Positions 18,596 through 29,541 are shown, counted from the first letter of the stretch. The stretch: 64,000 nt of DNA from Oryzomicrobium sp. (GCF_021287045.1 NZ_JAJTBG010000014.1:1-64000); one strand, 5' to 3'. The notes: generated by a model not told the origin, from the letters alone. A program made the numbers and translations.

Positions 18596-20224
18596 TCAAG
18601 CCCGGAAGGCGCCCACCGTCTGGCGCAGGGAACCGGCCAGTTGCCCCAGGGCACTGGCCGAATCTTCGGCGCTCTTCACCATTGCGGCGTTTTCCTCGGC
18701 CATCTGGGCGATGGCCTCCACGTTGCGGGCGATCTCGCTGGCGGCGGTGCTCTGCTCGGCCAGGGCCGAGGAAATCTCGCCGATCACTGCCAGCACCCGG
18801 TCCGACCCGGCGCGGATCTGGCCGATGGCATCGCCGGCCTGACGGGCTTCCACCACCCCTTCCTCGACCTGGCTGACGCCCACCTCGATGCTGGCCACCG
18901 CGTCCCGGGTGCCGTCCTGGATGCGGGTCACGGTGTCGGCGATCTGGCTGGTGGATTGGCTGGTGCGCTCGGCCAGCTTGCGCACTTCGTCGGCCACCAC
19001 GGCGAAGCCGCGGCCGGCCTCGCCGGCCCGGGCGGCTTCGATGGCGGCGTTCAGGGCCAGCAGGTTGGTCTGGTCGGCGATGTCGCGGATCACCGTCACC
19101 ACCTGGGACACTTCCTGAGACTGCTCGCCGAGCTGCTGCACGATGGTCGCGGCGTTCTTCACCGTGTCGGCCACGCGCACGATGTCGCCCAAGGCGGCCT
19201 CGATCACCTGGCTGCCCTCGTCCGCCAGGCGGCGCGATTCCTCGGCCAGCTCCCGGGCCTCGCCGGCGTTGTCGGCCAGGGTGCGCACGCTCACGGTCAT
19301 TTCCTCCACCGAGGCGGCGATGGCCGACGAGGCTTCGCTTTGCTTGGCGGCCCCGGTGGACACTTCGCCCGCCGCCAGGGTTACCTGGCCGGCGGCGCCG
19401 GTCACCGCGTCGGCATCGCCGTGGATGCGGCCCACCAGTTCGCGCAGCCGTTCCTGCATCACCTTCACCGACGCCAGCAGGCTGGAACGGTCGCCATTGC
19501 GCAGGGCCAGGGGCTGGGTCAGGTCGCCGTCGGCGATGCGTCCCACCACCTGGCGCACCTCGGCCGGCTCGGCGCCCAGGTTGGCGAGCAGTTGGCGGAT
19601 GATCAGGGTGGCGACGGCGGCGGCCACCAGCGCCCCCAGGGCGCTGATGGCCACGAGCACGGCGATCTGGTGCCGGACGGCGGTTTCGGCGTCGCTGCCG
19701 AAGCGGGTGGCCTGGGCTTCCTCGTAGTTCACCAGGTCGCGGGTCTTGGCCACGTAGGCCTCCTGAAGGAAGCGGGTTTCCCTGAAGAGCAGGTCGTAGG
19801 CTTCCTCGCGCTTGCCGCTGCGGACCAGGCCGAGGTAGCGGCCCTCGGAATCCATATAGGGCTGGCGGGCGGCCTGGAGGGCTGCGAACAGGGTCCGTTC
19901 TTCGTCGCTGCCGATGGCCGCTTCCAGCCTGGCGATCTGGCCGGCGGTGGAATCCCGGTATTTCTCGACCTGGGCGATCTCGCTGTCGATTTCTTCTTTT
20001 TGCGTGAACACCAGGATCGAACGGGTGTGGCGGGCCCGCTGCAGCAGGTCGGTGATGATCTCGTTGGCGATCGCCGTTTTCACCTGGTACTCACCGACGA
20101 TGGTGTGGATGTCGTTGGCCAGGGCGCGCATGTTGAGGATGGCGAAGGTGCTGGCGGCGGCCAGCAGCAAGATGATCAGGGAAAAACCGCCGATGAGGCG
20201 GGCTTTTACCGAGAGGTTCTGCAT
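18596..20224 (-). CDS. Methyl-accepting chemotaxis protein
   Basis: 542 residues. A transmembrane helix (residues 10-30) is followed by a periplasmic four-helix-bundle sensor of about 160 residues, a second helix (about 188-210), a HAMP domain and the long coiled-coil signalling domain. The hairpin tip is the conserved [20 protein letters not shown], and methylation-helix repeats flank it. There is no C-terminal pentapeptide tether for CheR, so methylation may depend on other receptors. AAGGAAA precedes the start. The ligand is unknown. It has its own AT-rich upstream region; no clear flagellar sigma-28 promoter was found. Confidence 0.95.
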   Translation of the reverse strand: MQNLSVKARLIGGFSLIILLLAAASTFAILNMRALANDIHTIVGEYQVKTAIANEIITDLLQRARHTRSILVFTQKEEIDSEIAQVEKYRDSTAGQIARLEAAIGSDEERTLFAALQAARQPYMDSEGRYLGLVRSGKREEAYDLLFRETRFLQEAYVAKTRDLVNYEEAQATRFGSDAETAVRHQIAVLVAISALGALVAAAVATLIIRQLLANLGAEPAEVRQVVGRIADGDLTQPLALRNGDRSSLLASVKVMQERLRELVGRIHGDADAVTGAAGQVTLAAGEVSTGAAKQSEASSAIAASVEEMTVSVRTLADNAGEARELAEESRRLADEGSQVIEAALGDIVRVADTVKNAATIVQQLGEQSQEVSQVVTVIRDIADQTNLLALNAAIEAARAGEAGRGFAVVADEVRKLAERTSQSTSQIADTVTRIQDGTRDAVASIEVGVSQVEEGVVEARQAGDAIGQIRAGSDRVLAVIGEISSALAEQSTAASEIARNVEAIAQMAEENAAMVKSAEDSASALGQLAGSLRQTVGAFRA

Positions 20225-20577
20225 TGCGGTTTCCTTGTTGTTTATGGGATGGTGAATCCGTTGGTTCTATTTTTGTTTTTGTCAGGTATCTGACATTGAT
20301 ATTCTATTTTACTCATTTAATAGGTCATTTTTTCTATTTCTACTGATTTAACGATTGCTTTTCATTTGTCGAATTGCATTCATTGCGAATGGTTATTTCA
20401 GATGGGTAAACTAAATCTGTTGGCCGTGGCGTGTGCGGGTTTTTTCGCGGACGAAGGGGCGGGAACGCCAGGAGTGGAGGCGGTGCGGGGAATGGCGGTG
20501 GTCCGAATGACCTAAAACAGTGGAGAAATGTCTACGCTGATTGATAAACTGGGTTTTCCACCCAACGGAGTAGAACA
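20225..20577. other. AT-rich intergenic region between the chemoreceptor gene and garR
   Basis: These 353 bp hold no supported gene. From about 20225 to 20430 the sequence is strikingly AT-rich for this genome, with long T-runs. It should contain the promoter of the minus-strand chemoreceptor. A small perfect inverted repeat, TGTCAG-GTAT-CTGACA, sits at 20280-20295. Nothing else is recognised. Confidence 0.6.
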
Positions 20578-21465
20578 ATGAAAATCGCATTCATCGGTCT
20601 GGGCATCATGGGCCGCCCCATGGCACTCAATCTGCTCAAGGCCGGCCACGACGTCACCGTGTGGGCGCGCCGCGCCGAATCCATGGCGCCCCTCGCCGAG
20701 GCCGGCGCCAAGATCGCCGCCAGCGCGGCCGAGGCCGTGGGTGGCGCCGAGGTGGCCATCTCGATGGTGGCCGATGCCCCCGACGTGGAACAGGTGATGC
20801 TCGGCGAAAACGGCGTCGCCGCCGGGGCCGAGGCCGCCGGACGGCGCGACCTGGTGGCGGTGGACATGAGCACCATCGCCCCTTCCGCTGCCAAGGCCAT
20901 CGGCGAGAAGCTGGCCGCCCGGGGCGTGGATTTCCTCGATGCGCCGGTGTCCGGCGGCGATGTGGGGGCCATTGCCGGCACCCTGTCGATCATGGTGGGC
21001 GGCTCCGAAGCCGGTTTTGCCAAGGCCAGGCCGGCCTTCGAGGCCATGGGCAAGACCGTGGTGCATGTGGGTGCGTCCGGCGCCGGGCAGATCACCAAAG
21101 CCTGCAACCAGATACTCACCGGCGTCCACGTCATGGCTACCGCCGAGGCCTTTTCCCTGGCCCGCCGTGCCGGCGTCGATCCCTACAAGGTGCGCGAGGC
21201 CCTGATGGGCGGCTCGGCCTACAGCCGGATTCTGGAAAACCACGGCAAGCGCATGCTCGACGGCAATTTCAAGCCCGGCTTCAAGGCCTGGATGCACCAG
21301 AAGGACCTGAACATTGTCATGAAGAGCGCCCACGAACTGGGTCTGTGCCTGCCAAGCACCGCCGCTACCGCCCAGATGTTCAACGCCCTGGTGGGGGCCG
21401 GTTACGGTGAGGACGATTCGGTGCGTGCCCTGACCCTGCTGGAGACGCTCTCCGGCAGCAACTAA
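20578..21465 (+). CDS. garR: 2-hydroxy-3-oxopropionate (tartronate semialdehyde) reductase
   Basis: 295 residues of the beta-hydroxyacid dehydrogenase family. The enzyme reduces tartronate semialdehyde to glycerate with NAD(P)H in the glyoxylate-to-glycerate route. Seen: the nucleotide-binding IGLGIMGRPMA at the N-terminus, the substrate-binding DAPVSGGDVGA, the catalytic lysine in GAGQITKACNQI, and the C-terminal KDLNIVMKSA block. 3-Hydroxyisobutyrate dehydrogenase is a close alternative. The presence of glcDEF, hyi and glycerate kinase in the same window favours tartronate semialdehyde. GGAG lies about 11 nt before the ATG. Confidence 0.88.
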   Translation: MKIAFIGLGIMGRPMALNLLKAGHDVTVWARRAESMAPLAEAGAKIAASAAEAVGGAEVAISMVADAPDVEQVMLGENGVAAGAEAAGRRDLVAVDMSTIAPSAAKAIGEKLAARGVDFLDAPVSGGDVGAIAGTLSIMVGGSEAGFAKARPAFEAMGKTVVHVGASGAGQITKACNQILTGVHVMATAEAFSLARRAGVDPYKVREALMGGSAYSRILENHGKRMLDGNFKPGFKAWMHQKDLNIVMKSAHELGLCLPSTAATAQMFNALVGAGYGEDDSVRALTLLETLSGSN

Positions 21466-21469
21466 CGCC

Positions 21470-21506
21470 AAAGGAGGCGGGGCGGCCCCGGTCCGCCCCG
21501 GACGCC
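21470..21506 (+). promoter_or_regulatory. Shine-Dalgarno separated from the start by a GC hairpin
   Basis: AAAGGAGG (21470-21477) is a near-perfect Shine-Dalgarno but lies 29 nt before the ATG at 21507. Between them GGGGCGG (21479-21485) can pair with CCGCCCC (21493-21499). If this hairpin forms, the effective spacing shrinks to about 8 nt. Confidence 0.5.
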
Positions 21507-23741
21507 ATGCCGAGTTCGGTGGGTGGTGAAGAGGACATCGCCGCACAAGAAACCCGCTCGCGCCGTCTGATCCACGGCACGGCCCTGTTGTTCCTGGCCG
21601 TGGTGATGGGCGCCCTGGCGGCCCAGATCCATTTCAACCGGCAGGAACAGGCTCACACCCTGGCGGCGGCCACGGCGGCCAAGGCCCGGGCTTATGAACA
21701 GGCCATGGCCCGCCAGGTGGAGCTGTTCGACGCCCAGTTGCAGATACTTCAGCACGAGTGGCAGGACGATCGGGCCGGCTTTCCCGCCAGCATCGCCCGG
21801 CTGCGCTACGGCAGCCTGCGCGGCTACGAGGTGAGCGTGGCGGTGGTGGACGCCCATGGCGTGGTGGCGTTCTACGACGCCCCCGGGTTTGCCGCCCGCT
21901 CCCGCCAGGCTCCCCTGAATGTCGAGGACCGGGACTACTTCCGCTTCTTCCAGCAGACCCCTGCCAACCTGCTCTACGTCGGCGGCGTCGCCCCCAGCCG
22001 CCTGACCGGGCGCATGGTGCTGCCCTTCGCCCGGCCCCTGCTCGACGGCCGGGGCACGCTGCTGGGCGTGATCTGCCTGATCGTCTATCCCGACTACCTG
22101 AACAAGCTGGGGGGCTTCGTGGATTTGGACCCGGCGGACCGGCTGGTGGTGCTCGACCGCTACGGGCGGGTGGCCAACGGCAACGCCGGCCAGCCGCCAG
22201 GACAGCTTCCGCCCGAGATCATGCGGCCGGCCGCCGGCCGCCCCACCGGCGCCGAGCTGCGGGGCGACGGCGTGTTGGCCTGGCGCACCCTGCGCGACTA
22301 CCCCTTTACCATCCTGCTGCAAAACGACGGCCACGAACTGCGGCGCCACCAGGGTGCCCTGGAGCGCTCCTACGTCCTCATCGCCGGGCTGCCCCTGCTG
22401 GGCATGTTCGCCGGGGTGGGCTTCCTGCTGCGCGACGTGAGGCGCCGTTCCCGGATGCTGCGCGAGCTGGTGCGCAGCGAACTGATGGCCGCCAGCGTGG
22501 TGGACGCCATGGCCGAGGGAGTGATGCGCATCGACCCCGCGGGCGTCATCCGCGCCGCCAATGGGGCCGCCTGCCGCATCCTGGCCATGGACGAGGACCG
22601 CCTGGTGGGGCTGTCGGCCCTGAGCGAGGACTGGCAGGTGATCCACCCCGACGGCCGCGAGTGCCGCGTGGACGAGCTGCCCACCACCATCGCCCTGCGT
22701 ACCGGCGCCCCCCAGGCCAACGCCACCCTGGGGTTCGTCCGGGCCGACGGCAGCCGGGTCTGGCTCAACCTGTCCACCCGGCTGCTGCCCCGGGAGGCGG
22801 GGGGCGGCGTGCTGGCCTCCTTCGCCGACGTCACCGCCCTCATGGACCGGGCCCTGGAGGCGCGCCTGGGCAGCGCCGTGGTCCAGTCCATGGCCCAGGC
22901 GGTGGTGGTCACCAACCAGGTCGGCACCATTGTGCGCATCAACCCGGCCTTCGAGGAGCTCTACGGCTACGGCGAGCGCGACGCCCTGGGGCGGCGCGCC
23001 GGCTTCTACCGCTCCGACCGTCACGACCGGGAGTTCTACCGCGCCATGTGGCGCGACCTGGCGGAGCGGGGCCACTGGCAGGGCGAGGTGTGGAACCGGC
23101 ACCGGGACGGCCGGGCGCTGCTGGTGTGGGCCTCCATCGACGCGGTGCGCGACGAGAACGGCCAAGTGGCCCACTACGTGGCCCTTTACCAGGACATCAC
23201 CGAGAAGAAGCACGCCGAAAACGAAATGTGGTTCGGCGCCAACCACGACGCCCTGACCCGGCTGCCCAACCGGCGCCTGTTCCAGGACCGCCTGGACAAG
23301 GCCCTGGCGGTGGCCGAGCGGAGCGCGGAAAAGGTGGGGCTGCTGTTCGTCGATCTGGACCGGTTCAAGCCAGTCAACGACACCTACGGCCACGCCGTGG
23401 GGGATGCCTTGCTGGTCCTGGTGGCACAGCGCCTCAACGCCCTGGTGCGCGGCTCGGATACGGTGGCGCGCCTGGCGGGGGATGAATTCGTCGTGCTGCT
23501 GGCCGGGGTGGCCGGGGCGGCGGACGTGCGCCGCGTCGCCGATGGGGTGGTGGCCGAGATTGCGCGTCCCTTCGACGTGAACGGCCTGCACCTGGAAATC
23601 TCCGCCAGCGTCGGGGTGGTCTTCTTCCCCGACCACGGCCGGGACGTGGATACCCTGCTGCACATCGCCGACCAGGCCATGTACCGGGCCAAGGCAGCGG
23701 GGCGCAACGGCTACGTCGTGGCCGACATCGCGCCGGCCTAG
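21507..23741 (+). CDS. Membrane diguanylate cyclase with Cache-type sensor and two PAS domains
   Basis: 744 residues. Transmembrane helix 1 (about 21-41), a periplasmic Cache-like sensor of about 245 residues, helix 2 (about 292-312), two PAS domains (about 330-450 and 460-580) and a GGDEF domain at the C-terminus. The signature reads AGDEF, a variant active in other cyclases. An RGSD motif five residues upstream forms an inhibitory product-binding site. It therefore should make c-di-GMP in response to an extracellular signal. It follows garR after 41 bp and may be co-transcribed. The Shine-Dalgarno arrangement is unusual. Confidence 0.92.
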   Translation: MPSSVGGEEDIAAQETRSRRLIHGTALLFLAVVMGALAAQIHFNRQEQAHTLAAATAAKARAYEQAMARQVELFDAQLQILQHEWQDDRAGFPASIARLRYGSLRGYEVSVAVVDAHGVVAFYDAPGFAARSRQAPLNVEDRDYFRFFQQTPANLLYVGGVAPSRLTGRMVLPFARPLLDGRGTLLGVICLIVYPDYLNKLGGFVDLDPADRLVVLDRYGRVANGNAGQPPGQLPPEIMRPAAGRPTGAELRGDGVLAWRTLRDYPFTILLQNDGHELRRHQGALERSYVLIAGLPLLGMFAGVGFLLRDVRRRSRMLRELVRSELMAASVVDAMAEGVMRIDPAGVIRAANGAACRILAMDEDRLVGLSALSEDWQVIHPDGRECRVDELPTTIALRTGAPQANATLGFVRADGSRVWLNLSTRLLPREAGGGVLASFADVTALMDRALEARLGSAVVQSMAQAVVVTNQVGTIVRINPAFEELYGYGERDALGRRAGFYRSDRHDREFYRAMWRDLAERGHWQGEVWNRHRDGRALLVWASIDAVRDENGQVAHYVALYQDITEKKHAENEMWFGANHDALTRLPNRRLFQDRLDKALAVAERSAEKVGLLFVDLDRFKPVNDTYGHAVGDALLVLVAQRLNALVRGSDTVARLAGDEFVVLLAGVAGAADVRRVADGVVAEIARPFDVNGLHLEISASVGVVFFPDHGRDVDTLLHIADQAMYRAKAAGRNGYVVADIAPA

Positions 23742-23838
23742 CCTAAGCCGCTCGGCCTCCGCCTAGGCCCGGAGGGGGGATGCAAGCTGGGTCTCCGGAA
23801 ACGCAGGATGCGGCCTGCCTGCCTACCCCGTTCTCCCT

Positions 23839-24525
23839 TCACGCCTGCTTGCCGTAGTCGCCGAAGGCAGCCAGGGCCTCGGCCATCGCTTCCGCCCCGA
23901 GCAGCACCGGGCCGGCGGCCCCCAGGGCGGCGGCCAGCTGGCAGGCCCGGGCGTACTGCTCGCACAGCACTTCCAGTTCCAGCCCCAGGTCCAGGGCCTG
24001 GTCCAGGCTTTCCCCGATCACCGCCATGCCGTGGTTGGCCATCAGGCAACCGCGCCGGCCGGCCATGGCCGCCACCACCCCGTCGGACAGGGCCTGGGTG
24101 CCGAAGGTGGCGTAGGGCGCACAGCGCACCGTGTCGCCGCCGAAGCGGGCGATCATGTAATGGAAGGGCGGAATCTCCCGGCGCAGGCAGGCCAGAGCCA
24201 CCGCCGCGGTGGAGTGGGCGTGCAGCACCGCGTGGGCTTCGGGCCGGGCGGCGTAGAGGTCCCGGTGCAGGCGCCATTCCGAACTGGGCTTGCGCCGGCC
24301 GCGCACCGTGCCGTCCAGGCCGACGAAGGGCAGGTCGTCCACCGTCAGCCCCTCGTAGGCCATGCCGGTGGGGGTGATGTAGAAGCCGGGCCGGGGGGCG
24401 CTGCCGAGGTCATCCCGCCAGGTGCCGCGCACCGACAGGTTGCCCGAGGTGCCCGGGGTGAGGCGCATCCCGACCAAACGCTGGATGGCGCAAAGCAAGG
24501 CGGGGCGCGGGTCTTGGTGGGGCAT
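23839..24525 (-). CDS. Class II aldolase/adducin family protein, probable methylthioribulose-phosphate aldolase or dehydratase
   Basis: 228 residues with the zinc aldolase fold: SGNLSVRG, the catalytic glutamate in KPSSEWRLHRDLY, the metal ligands HAHS near residue 103, and the third ligand in ANHGMAVIG. The family covers fuculose-phosphate aldolase, MtnB dehydratase and the Ald2-type aldolase of the DHAP shunt. It lies 68 bp downstream of mtnA on the same strand, so its substrate is probably 5-methylthioribulose 1-phosphate or the deoxy analogue. Which of the two reactions it performs cannot be decided by eye. Its AAGGA ribosome-binding site lies inside repeat copy F. Confidence 0.85.
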   Translation of the reverse strand: MPHQDPRPALLCAIQRLVGMRLTPGTSGNLSVRGTWRDDLGSAPRPGFYITPTGMAYEGLTVDDLPFVGLDGTVRGRRKPSSEWRLHRDLYAARPEAHAVLHAHSTAAVALACLRREIPPFHYMIARFGGDTVRCAPYATFGTQALSDGVVAAMAGRRGCLMANHGMAVIGESLDQALDLGLELEVLCEQYARACQLAAALGAAGPVLLGAEAMAEALAAFGDYGKQA

Positions 24526-24530
24526 GGCTG

Positions 24531-24559
24531 GAAGTCCTTATCTGGCGCGGGGTTTCAGG
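24531..24559 (-). repeat. Dispersed element, copy F (start side of the aldolase gene)
   Basis: CTGGCGCGGGG with flanking GAAGTCC and GGTTTC. It is a degenerate relative of the core (TTAT in place of AATA). It carries the aldolase ribosome-binding site. Confidence 0.5.
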
Positions 24560-24570
24560 GTGGCTGCCTG

Positions 24571-24593
24571 AAGATCCTTTGCTGGCGCGGGGT

Positions 24594-24600
<7 letters not shown>
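24571..24600 (-). repeat. Dispersed element, copy G (3' end of mtnA)
   Basis: CTGGCGCGGGGTTC lies about 40 bp from copy F in the same orientation and covers the mtnA stop codon. Confidence 0.5.
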
Positions 24601-25772
<1,172 letters not shown>

Positions 25773-26058
25773 CGGTGGCGGGCTGCGAAAACTGGAAAAC
25801 GGGGCGGGAAAGGGGCAGCGGGTGGCGCAATGAATCAGGGGGGGCGCCGGCGCGTCACGGCAGTGGCCGTGCCGGTGGCTCGGGGCTCGGGGAGGGCGGA
25901 CAACTGCGCCAGGGCACGGGGACGGCTCGTGCCCCCGTTCCCACCGCAACGGGGAAATGGCGCTGGAATGGCGCCAGGCTCCACGGCGGGACTCCCGGGG
26001 GGCGATTGTGGCATAGTCCAAGCCTTCGTCCGTCCTGTGTCGCCGCCGACCACCGACC

Positions 26059-27216
26059 ATGATCGCCACTCCGGTTTCCTTTACCTCCAAGCTGCCCCAG
26101 GTGGGCACCACCATCTTCACCGTCATGTCCAAGCTGGCCGCGGACGTGGGGGCCATCAACCTGTCCCAGGGCTTTCCCGACTTCCAGGCCGAGCCGGCCC
26201 TGTTCGAGGCGGTGGAGCGGGCCATGCGCGAGGGCCACAACCAGTACCCGCCCATGGCCGGCCTGCCGGCCTTGCGCCAGGCCATCGCCGCCAAGGTCCA
26301 GGCCCTCTATGGCCGGGCCTACGATCCGGACAGCGAGATCACCGTCACCGCCGGGGGCACCCAGTCCCTGTTCACCGCCATCGCCGCCTTCGTCAGACCA
26401 GGGGACGAGGTGATCGTCTTCGAGCCGGTGTACGACTCCTACGTGCCGGCCATCGAGACCGTGGGCGGCAAGGCCGTGGCCGTGCCCCTGACCTTTCCCG
26501 AGTTCAGCTACGACTGGGCGGCGGTGAAGCAGGCGATCACCGCCAAGACCCGCATGATCATCGTCAACTCGCCCCACAACCCCACCGGCTCGCTGATGGG
26601 CCCGGCGGACCTGGCCGAGCTGTCGGCCCTGGTGGATGGCAGCGACATCGTGGTGCTGTCCGACGAGGTCTACGAGCACATCACCTTCGACGGCGTGCGC
26701 CACGAGAGCCTGGCCCGCCACGACGCCCTGGCGGCGCGCACCCTGATCGTCTCCAGCTTCGGCAAGACCTACCACATCACCGGCTGGAAGATCGCCTACT
26801 GCTACGGCCCGGCGGCCCTCATGGCCGAGTTCCGCAAGGTGCACCAGTTCAACGTGTTCACCGTGCACGGCCCGTCCCAGTACGGCATCGCCGAATACAT
26901 GCAGGAGCCGCGCCGCCACCTGGGGCTGGCCGATTTCTACGAGCAGAAGCGCGACTTCTTCCGCGCCCAGCTCGACGGCAGCCGCTTTGAGCTCTTGCCC
27001 TGCCGCGGCACCTACTTCCAGCTGGCCCGCTACGACAAGATCTCCGACCTGCCCGAAGCCCAGTTCGCCGAATGGCTGACCCGGGAGGCCGGGGTGGCGG
27101 CGATCCCGGTCTCGGCCTTCTACGCCAACGGCCGCAACGACGGCGTGGTGCGCTTCTGCTTCGCCAAGAAGGAAGAAACCCTGGCCGCGGCCGGGGAGCG
27201 GCTGCGCCGGTTGTAG
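26059..27216 (+). CDS. ybdL: PLP-dependent methionine aminotransferase (YbdL-like)
   Basis: 385 residues of the class I/II aminotransferase fold. The cofactor lysine lies in SSFGKTYHITGWK, the phosphate-binding and ring-binding residues in NSPHNPTGS and LSDEVYEHI, and the substrate arginine in GVVRFCF. YbdL-type enzymes prefer methionine and its keto acid. It is divergent from mtnA, which fits the final transamination of 4-methylthio-2-oxobutyrate to methionine. A broader role on other amino acids is possible. No strong ribosome-binding site is seen before the ATG. Confidence 0.88.
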   Translation: MIATPVSFTSKLPQVGTTIFTVMSKLAADVGAINLSQGFPDFQAEPALFEAVERAMREGHNQYPPMAGLPALRQAIAAKVQALYGRAYDPDSEITVTAGGTQSLFTAIAAFVRPGDEVIVFEPVYDSYVPAIETVGGKAVAVPLTFPEFSYDWAAVKQAITAKTRMIIVNSPHNPTGSLMGPADLAELSALVDGSDIVVLSDEVYEHITFDGVRHESLARHDALAARTLIVSSFGKTYHITGWKIAYCYGPAALMAEFRKVHQFNVFTVHGPSQYGIAEYMQEPRRHLGLADFYEQKRDFFRAQLDGSRFELLPCRGTYFQLARYDKISDLPEAQFAEWLTREAGVAAIPVSAFYANGRNDGVVRFCFAKKEETLAAAGERLRRL

Positions 27217-27245
27217 GCGCCCGCCCGGTGGCCGGTGCCGCCGCC

Positions 27246-27288
27246 AAAGCAAAGAGGCCGCTGGTATTCCCAGCGGCCTCTTTGCTTT
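27246..27288. terminator. Strong bidirectional terminator after ybdL
   Basis: A 19-bp perfect stem starts AAAGCAAAGAGGCCGCTGG, with loop TATTC. A- and T-rich ends serve both convergent genes. Confidence 0.92.
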
Positions 27289-27300
27289 TCGCAGCTTCGA

Positions 27301-29541
27301 TCAGCCGCCGCTCAGGCTGCGCGCCACCCAGAAGAGCAGGGCGCCGGCGACGATCAGCATGAACAGGTAGAAGCCCCAGGGCTGCTTCTTTTCGGCGTAG
27401 GGGTCGGACAGGCTGCGTTCCGCGCCCTCGGGCAGCTTGGCCAGCTGGGTGAGGGAGGTGCCGAAGGGGATGTTGATCTTGGCCCGGGCGTTCACCGCCC
27501 AGCCGTTGGCATCCAGGATCGGCCCCAGGGTGCGGGAGCGCAGCTTGAACCAGGCCAGCAGCACCGCCGGGCCGGAGATGAGCAGGACGATGCCGCCGAC
27601 GGCCAGGGGCATTTGCCACCACTTGAGGCCGAGGAAGCCGGTGATCACCGTGGCGATGGCCGTGCCCACGGCGCCGATGGCCAGGCCGATGGCGGCGAAG
27701 ATGCCGGCGAACTTGGCGGCGTCGAAGGCCGGGGGCGGCGGCGGAGCCGGCGGGGCGCCGCCTTCCAGGGTCTTGGTGGTGTTGGCCACGGCGGTGGCGG
27801 CCATCTGGTTGTCCCGGGCCTGGGCACGGGTGGCGGCAAATTTCTGGGCGGCGTCGCTGACCGCCTTGGCGGCCTTGCGGTAGGGCTGCCAGAAGGCCTG
27901 GCGCAGGCTGATCGGGTGGTCGAGGATCTTTACCACCACGGCGTCCCAGTCCCGGCCCTTGCGGTCGTAGAACACGCCGTTGCGGCCCACCATCAACTGG
28001 TCCGAATCCCCCGAGGTGAAGGCGGCGGCGATGGTCATCCTTTCGCCGTTGCGCACGCACTCGCAATAGACCAGGCATAGGCGCGACAGGGTGGCGGTGG
28101 CGGCGTGCTTGTCGGCGTTGTCCACCTTGACGCACAGGTCGCAGCTGCGTCCGTCGAGGAACAGGGTGCCGGCCTGGAACACGGCGCGCAGCTGTTTGCC
28201 GAGCTGGATGCCCACCCCGTTGCCATTGCCGTTGCCGTTGGCCACTTCGGCGGCCCGTTCGTTGCCGACGGCGGTGTAGAAGTCGCGGAAGGAGACGAAG
28301 TTGTGGGCCAGCTTGGCCAGGTCGCGCACGTAGCGCACCAGCCGGTCCACGTCGGCGAAGGCAGCGAATTCGGGGGCCAGGGCCGCGTCGGCGGCGATCA
28401 GCTCGGCCAGCTTGTCGCGCAGCCCGCTGTCGCGCAGCTCGGTGAGGCGTTCCCGGCCCAGGGCGGCCACCGGGGTGTCCACCGCCTGGGCGCGCCAGGC
28501 GCCGTAGGGGGCGAGCTTGTCCTGGAGGGACTGCCAGTCGCTGGCCGACAGGGCGGTGCGCTGGCCGAGCAGGGGCGCCACCACCTGGGCGGCGAAGGCG
28601 GCCAGGCGTTCCGCCCAGGCCGGGTTGAGGGCGGCGGCCAGGGGCAGGGCCGGCTCGGCGGCGCCGGGGGCGGCCACCTTGGCCAGGGGCAGGGCGGCGA
28701 TGCTTTCGGCCTGGGCGGAAAGGACGGTGGCGGACAGCAGGCGGAAGTCGTCGCCGGAGGGGTTGAGGGCCGTGGCGGCGGCTTCGTCGTAGGCCGCCAG
28801 GCGGACCCGGGCGAACCAGTCGTCGATCTTGGCGCGCACCGCTTCCAGGGCGTCCCAGGCGGCCTCGGTGGCGTCCCCCAGGGGGCGCACCGCCGGATCG
28901 GCGTCGGCGGTGTGCTGCCAGGCCAGCCAGGCGTCGCTGTCGGCGACGAAACGTTCGAGCAGGTCGGCGGCGACGCCGGGCTCGCCGGACAGGTCCGGGG
29001 TGCTGCCGACGCTGCCGATCACTTCGGCGATGAGGGCCTTCAGGGCCTCGTCGTCGGTGGAGGCGGCGGTGACCACGCCGTCGCCGTTGAGGGGGGCGCC
29101 GGCCACCAGTTCGGCGTGGCCCTGGGTTTCCTCCAGGCCGATGTCCTCCTGGTCGGCCTTGCCCAGCACCGCCAGGATGCGCCGGGCGGCGGCGGCCAGG
29201 GGGGCGCCGGCCGCGTCGTCGCCGATGGCCGCCAGGGGCAACCGGGCGGCGCCCCGGGCGAGCAGTTCCCGGTGGGTGGCGGTGAGGCGCTCGCCGGCCC
29301 AGTGCAGGGCGGCGATCAACTCCGGCGCACGCACGTGGCCGTCGTGGTCGGTGTCGATCAGGGCCAGGGTCTTTTCGTCGAACTCCAGGCCCTTGACCGG
29401 GCATGAGAGGGCGACCCACAGCTTCTGGTCGAGCTGTTCCAGGTGCAGCAGGTCGGCGGCGGCGTCGAGGCGGACCTGATCGAAGCCGCCGGCGCGGAAG
29501 AACTTCCAGGTGTGGGCGTGGGGATGGGCGGGAGCGTTCAT
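27301..29541 (-). CDS. Large EF-hand membrane protein of unknown function
   Basis: 746 residues that I do not recognise beyond their features. A canonical 12-residue EF-hand loop, DTDHDGHVRAPE, occupies residues 63-74, and a looser NGDGVV loop lies near residue 153, so calcium binding is likely. The middle is Ala/Leu-rich and helical. A short NGNGNGNG run lies near residue 440, then a Cys-containing stretch (SCDLCVKV, VYCECV). After a proline run (APPAPPPPPA), two or three hydrophobic helices near residues 610-670 and one at the C-terminus anchor it in the membrane. The start at 29541 is the second Met in the frame, where the protein-like sequence begins. Calcium-dependent regulation of an envelope function is possible but unproven. 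Confidence 0.7.
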   Translation of the reverse strand: MNAPAHPHAHTWKFFRAGGFDQVRLDAAADLLHLEQLDQKLWVALSCPVKGLEFDEKTLALIDTDHDGHVRAPELIAALHWAGERLTATHRELLARGAARLPLAAIGDDAAGAPLAAAARRILAVLGKADQEDIGLEETQGHAELVAGAPLNGDGVVTAASTDDEALKALIAEVIGSVGSTPDLSGEPGVAADLLERFVADSDAWLAWQHTADADPAVRPLGDATEAAWDALEAVRAKIDDWFARVRLAAYDEAAATALNPSGDDFRLLSATVLSAQAESIAALPLAKVAAPGAAEPALPLAAALNPAWAERLAAFAAQVVAPLLGQRTALSASDWQSLQDKLAPYGAWRAQAVDTPVAALGRERLTELRDSGLRDKLAELIAADAALAPEFAAFADVDRLVRYVRDLAKLAHNFVSFRDFYTAVGNERAAEVANGNGNGNGVGIQLGKQLRAVFQAGTLFLDGRSCDLCVKVDNADKHAATATLSRLCLVYCECVRNGERMTIAAAFTSGDSDQLMVGRNGVFYDRKGRDWDAVVVKILDHPISLRQAFWQPYRKAAKAVSDAAQKFAATRAQARDNQMAATAVANTTKTLEGGAPPAPPPPPAFDAAKFAGIFAAIGLAIGAVGTAIATVITGFLGLKWWQMPLAVGGIVLLISGPAVLLAWFKLRSRTLGPILDANGWAVNARAKINIPFGTSLTQLAKLPEGAERSLSDPYAEKKQPWGFYLFMLIVAGALLFWVARSLSGG

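Noticed and set aside
25912-25934. GGGCACG/CGTGCCC hairpin between mtnA and ybdL as a riboswitch
   Set aside because: A single 7-bp stem in GC-rich DNA; no SAM riboswitch core or extended structure can be recognised.
28215-28245. GCCGTT microsatellite-like run as a phase-variation tract
   Set aside because: It is an imperfect, in-frame hexamer run encoding NGNGNG. Length change would add residues but not switch the frame.
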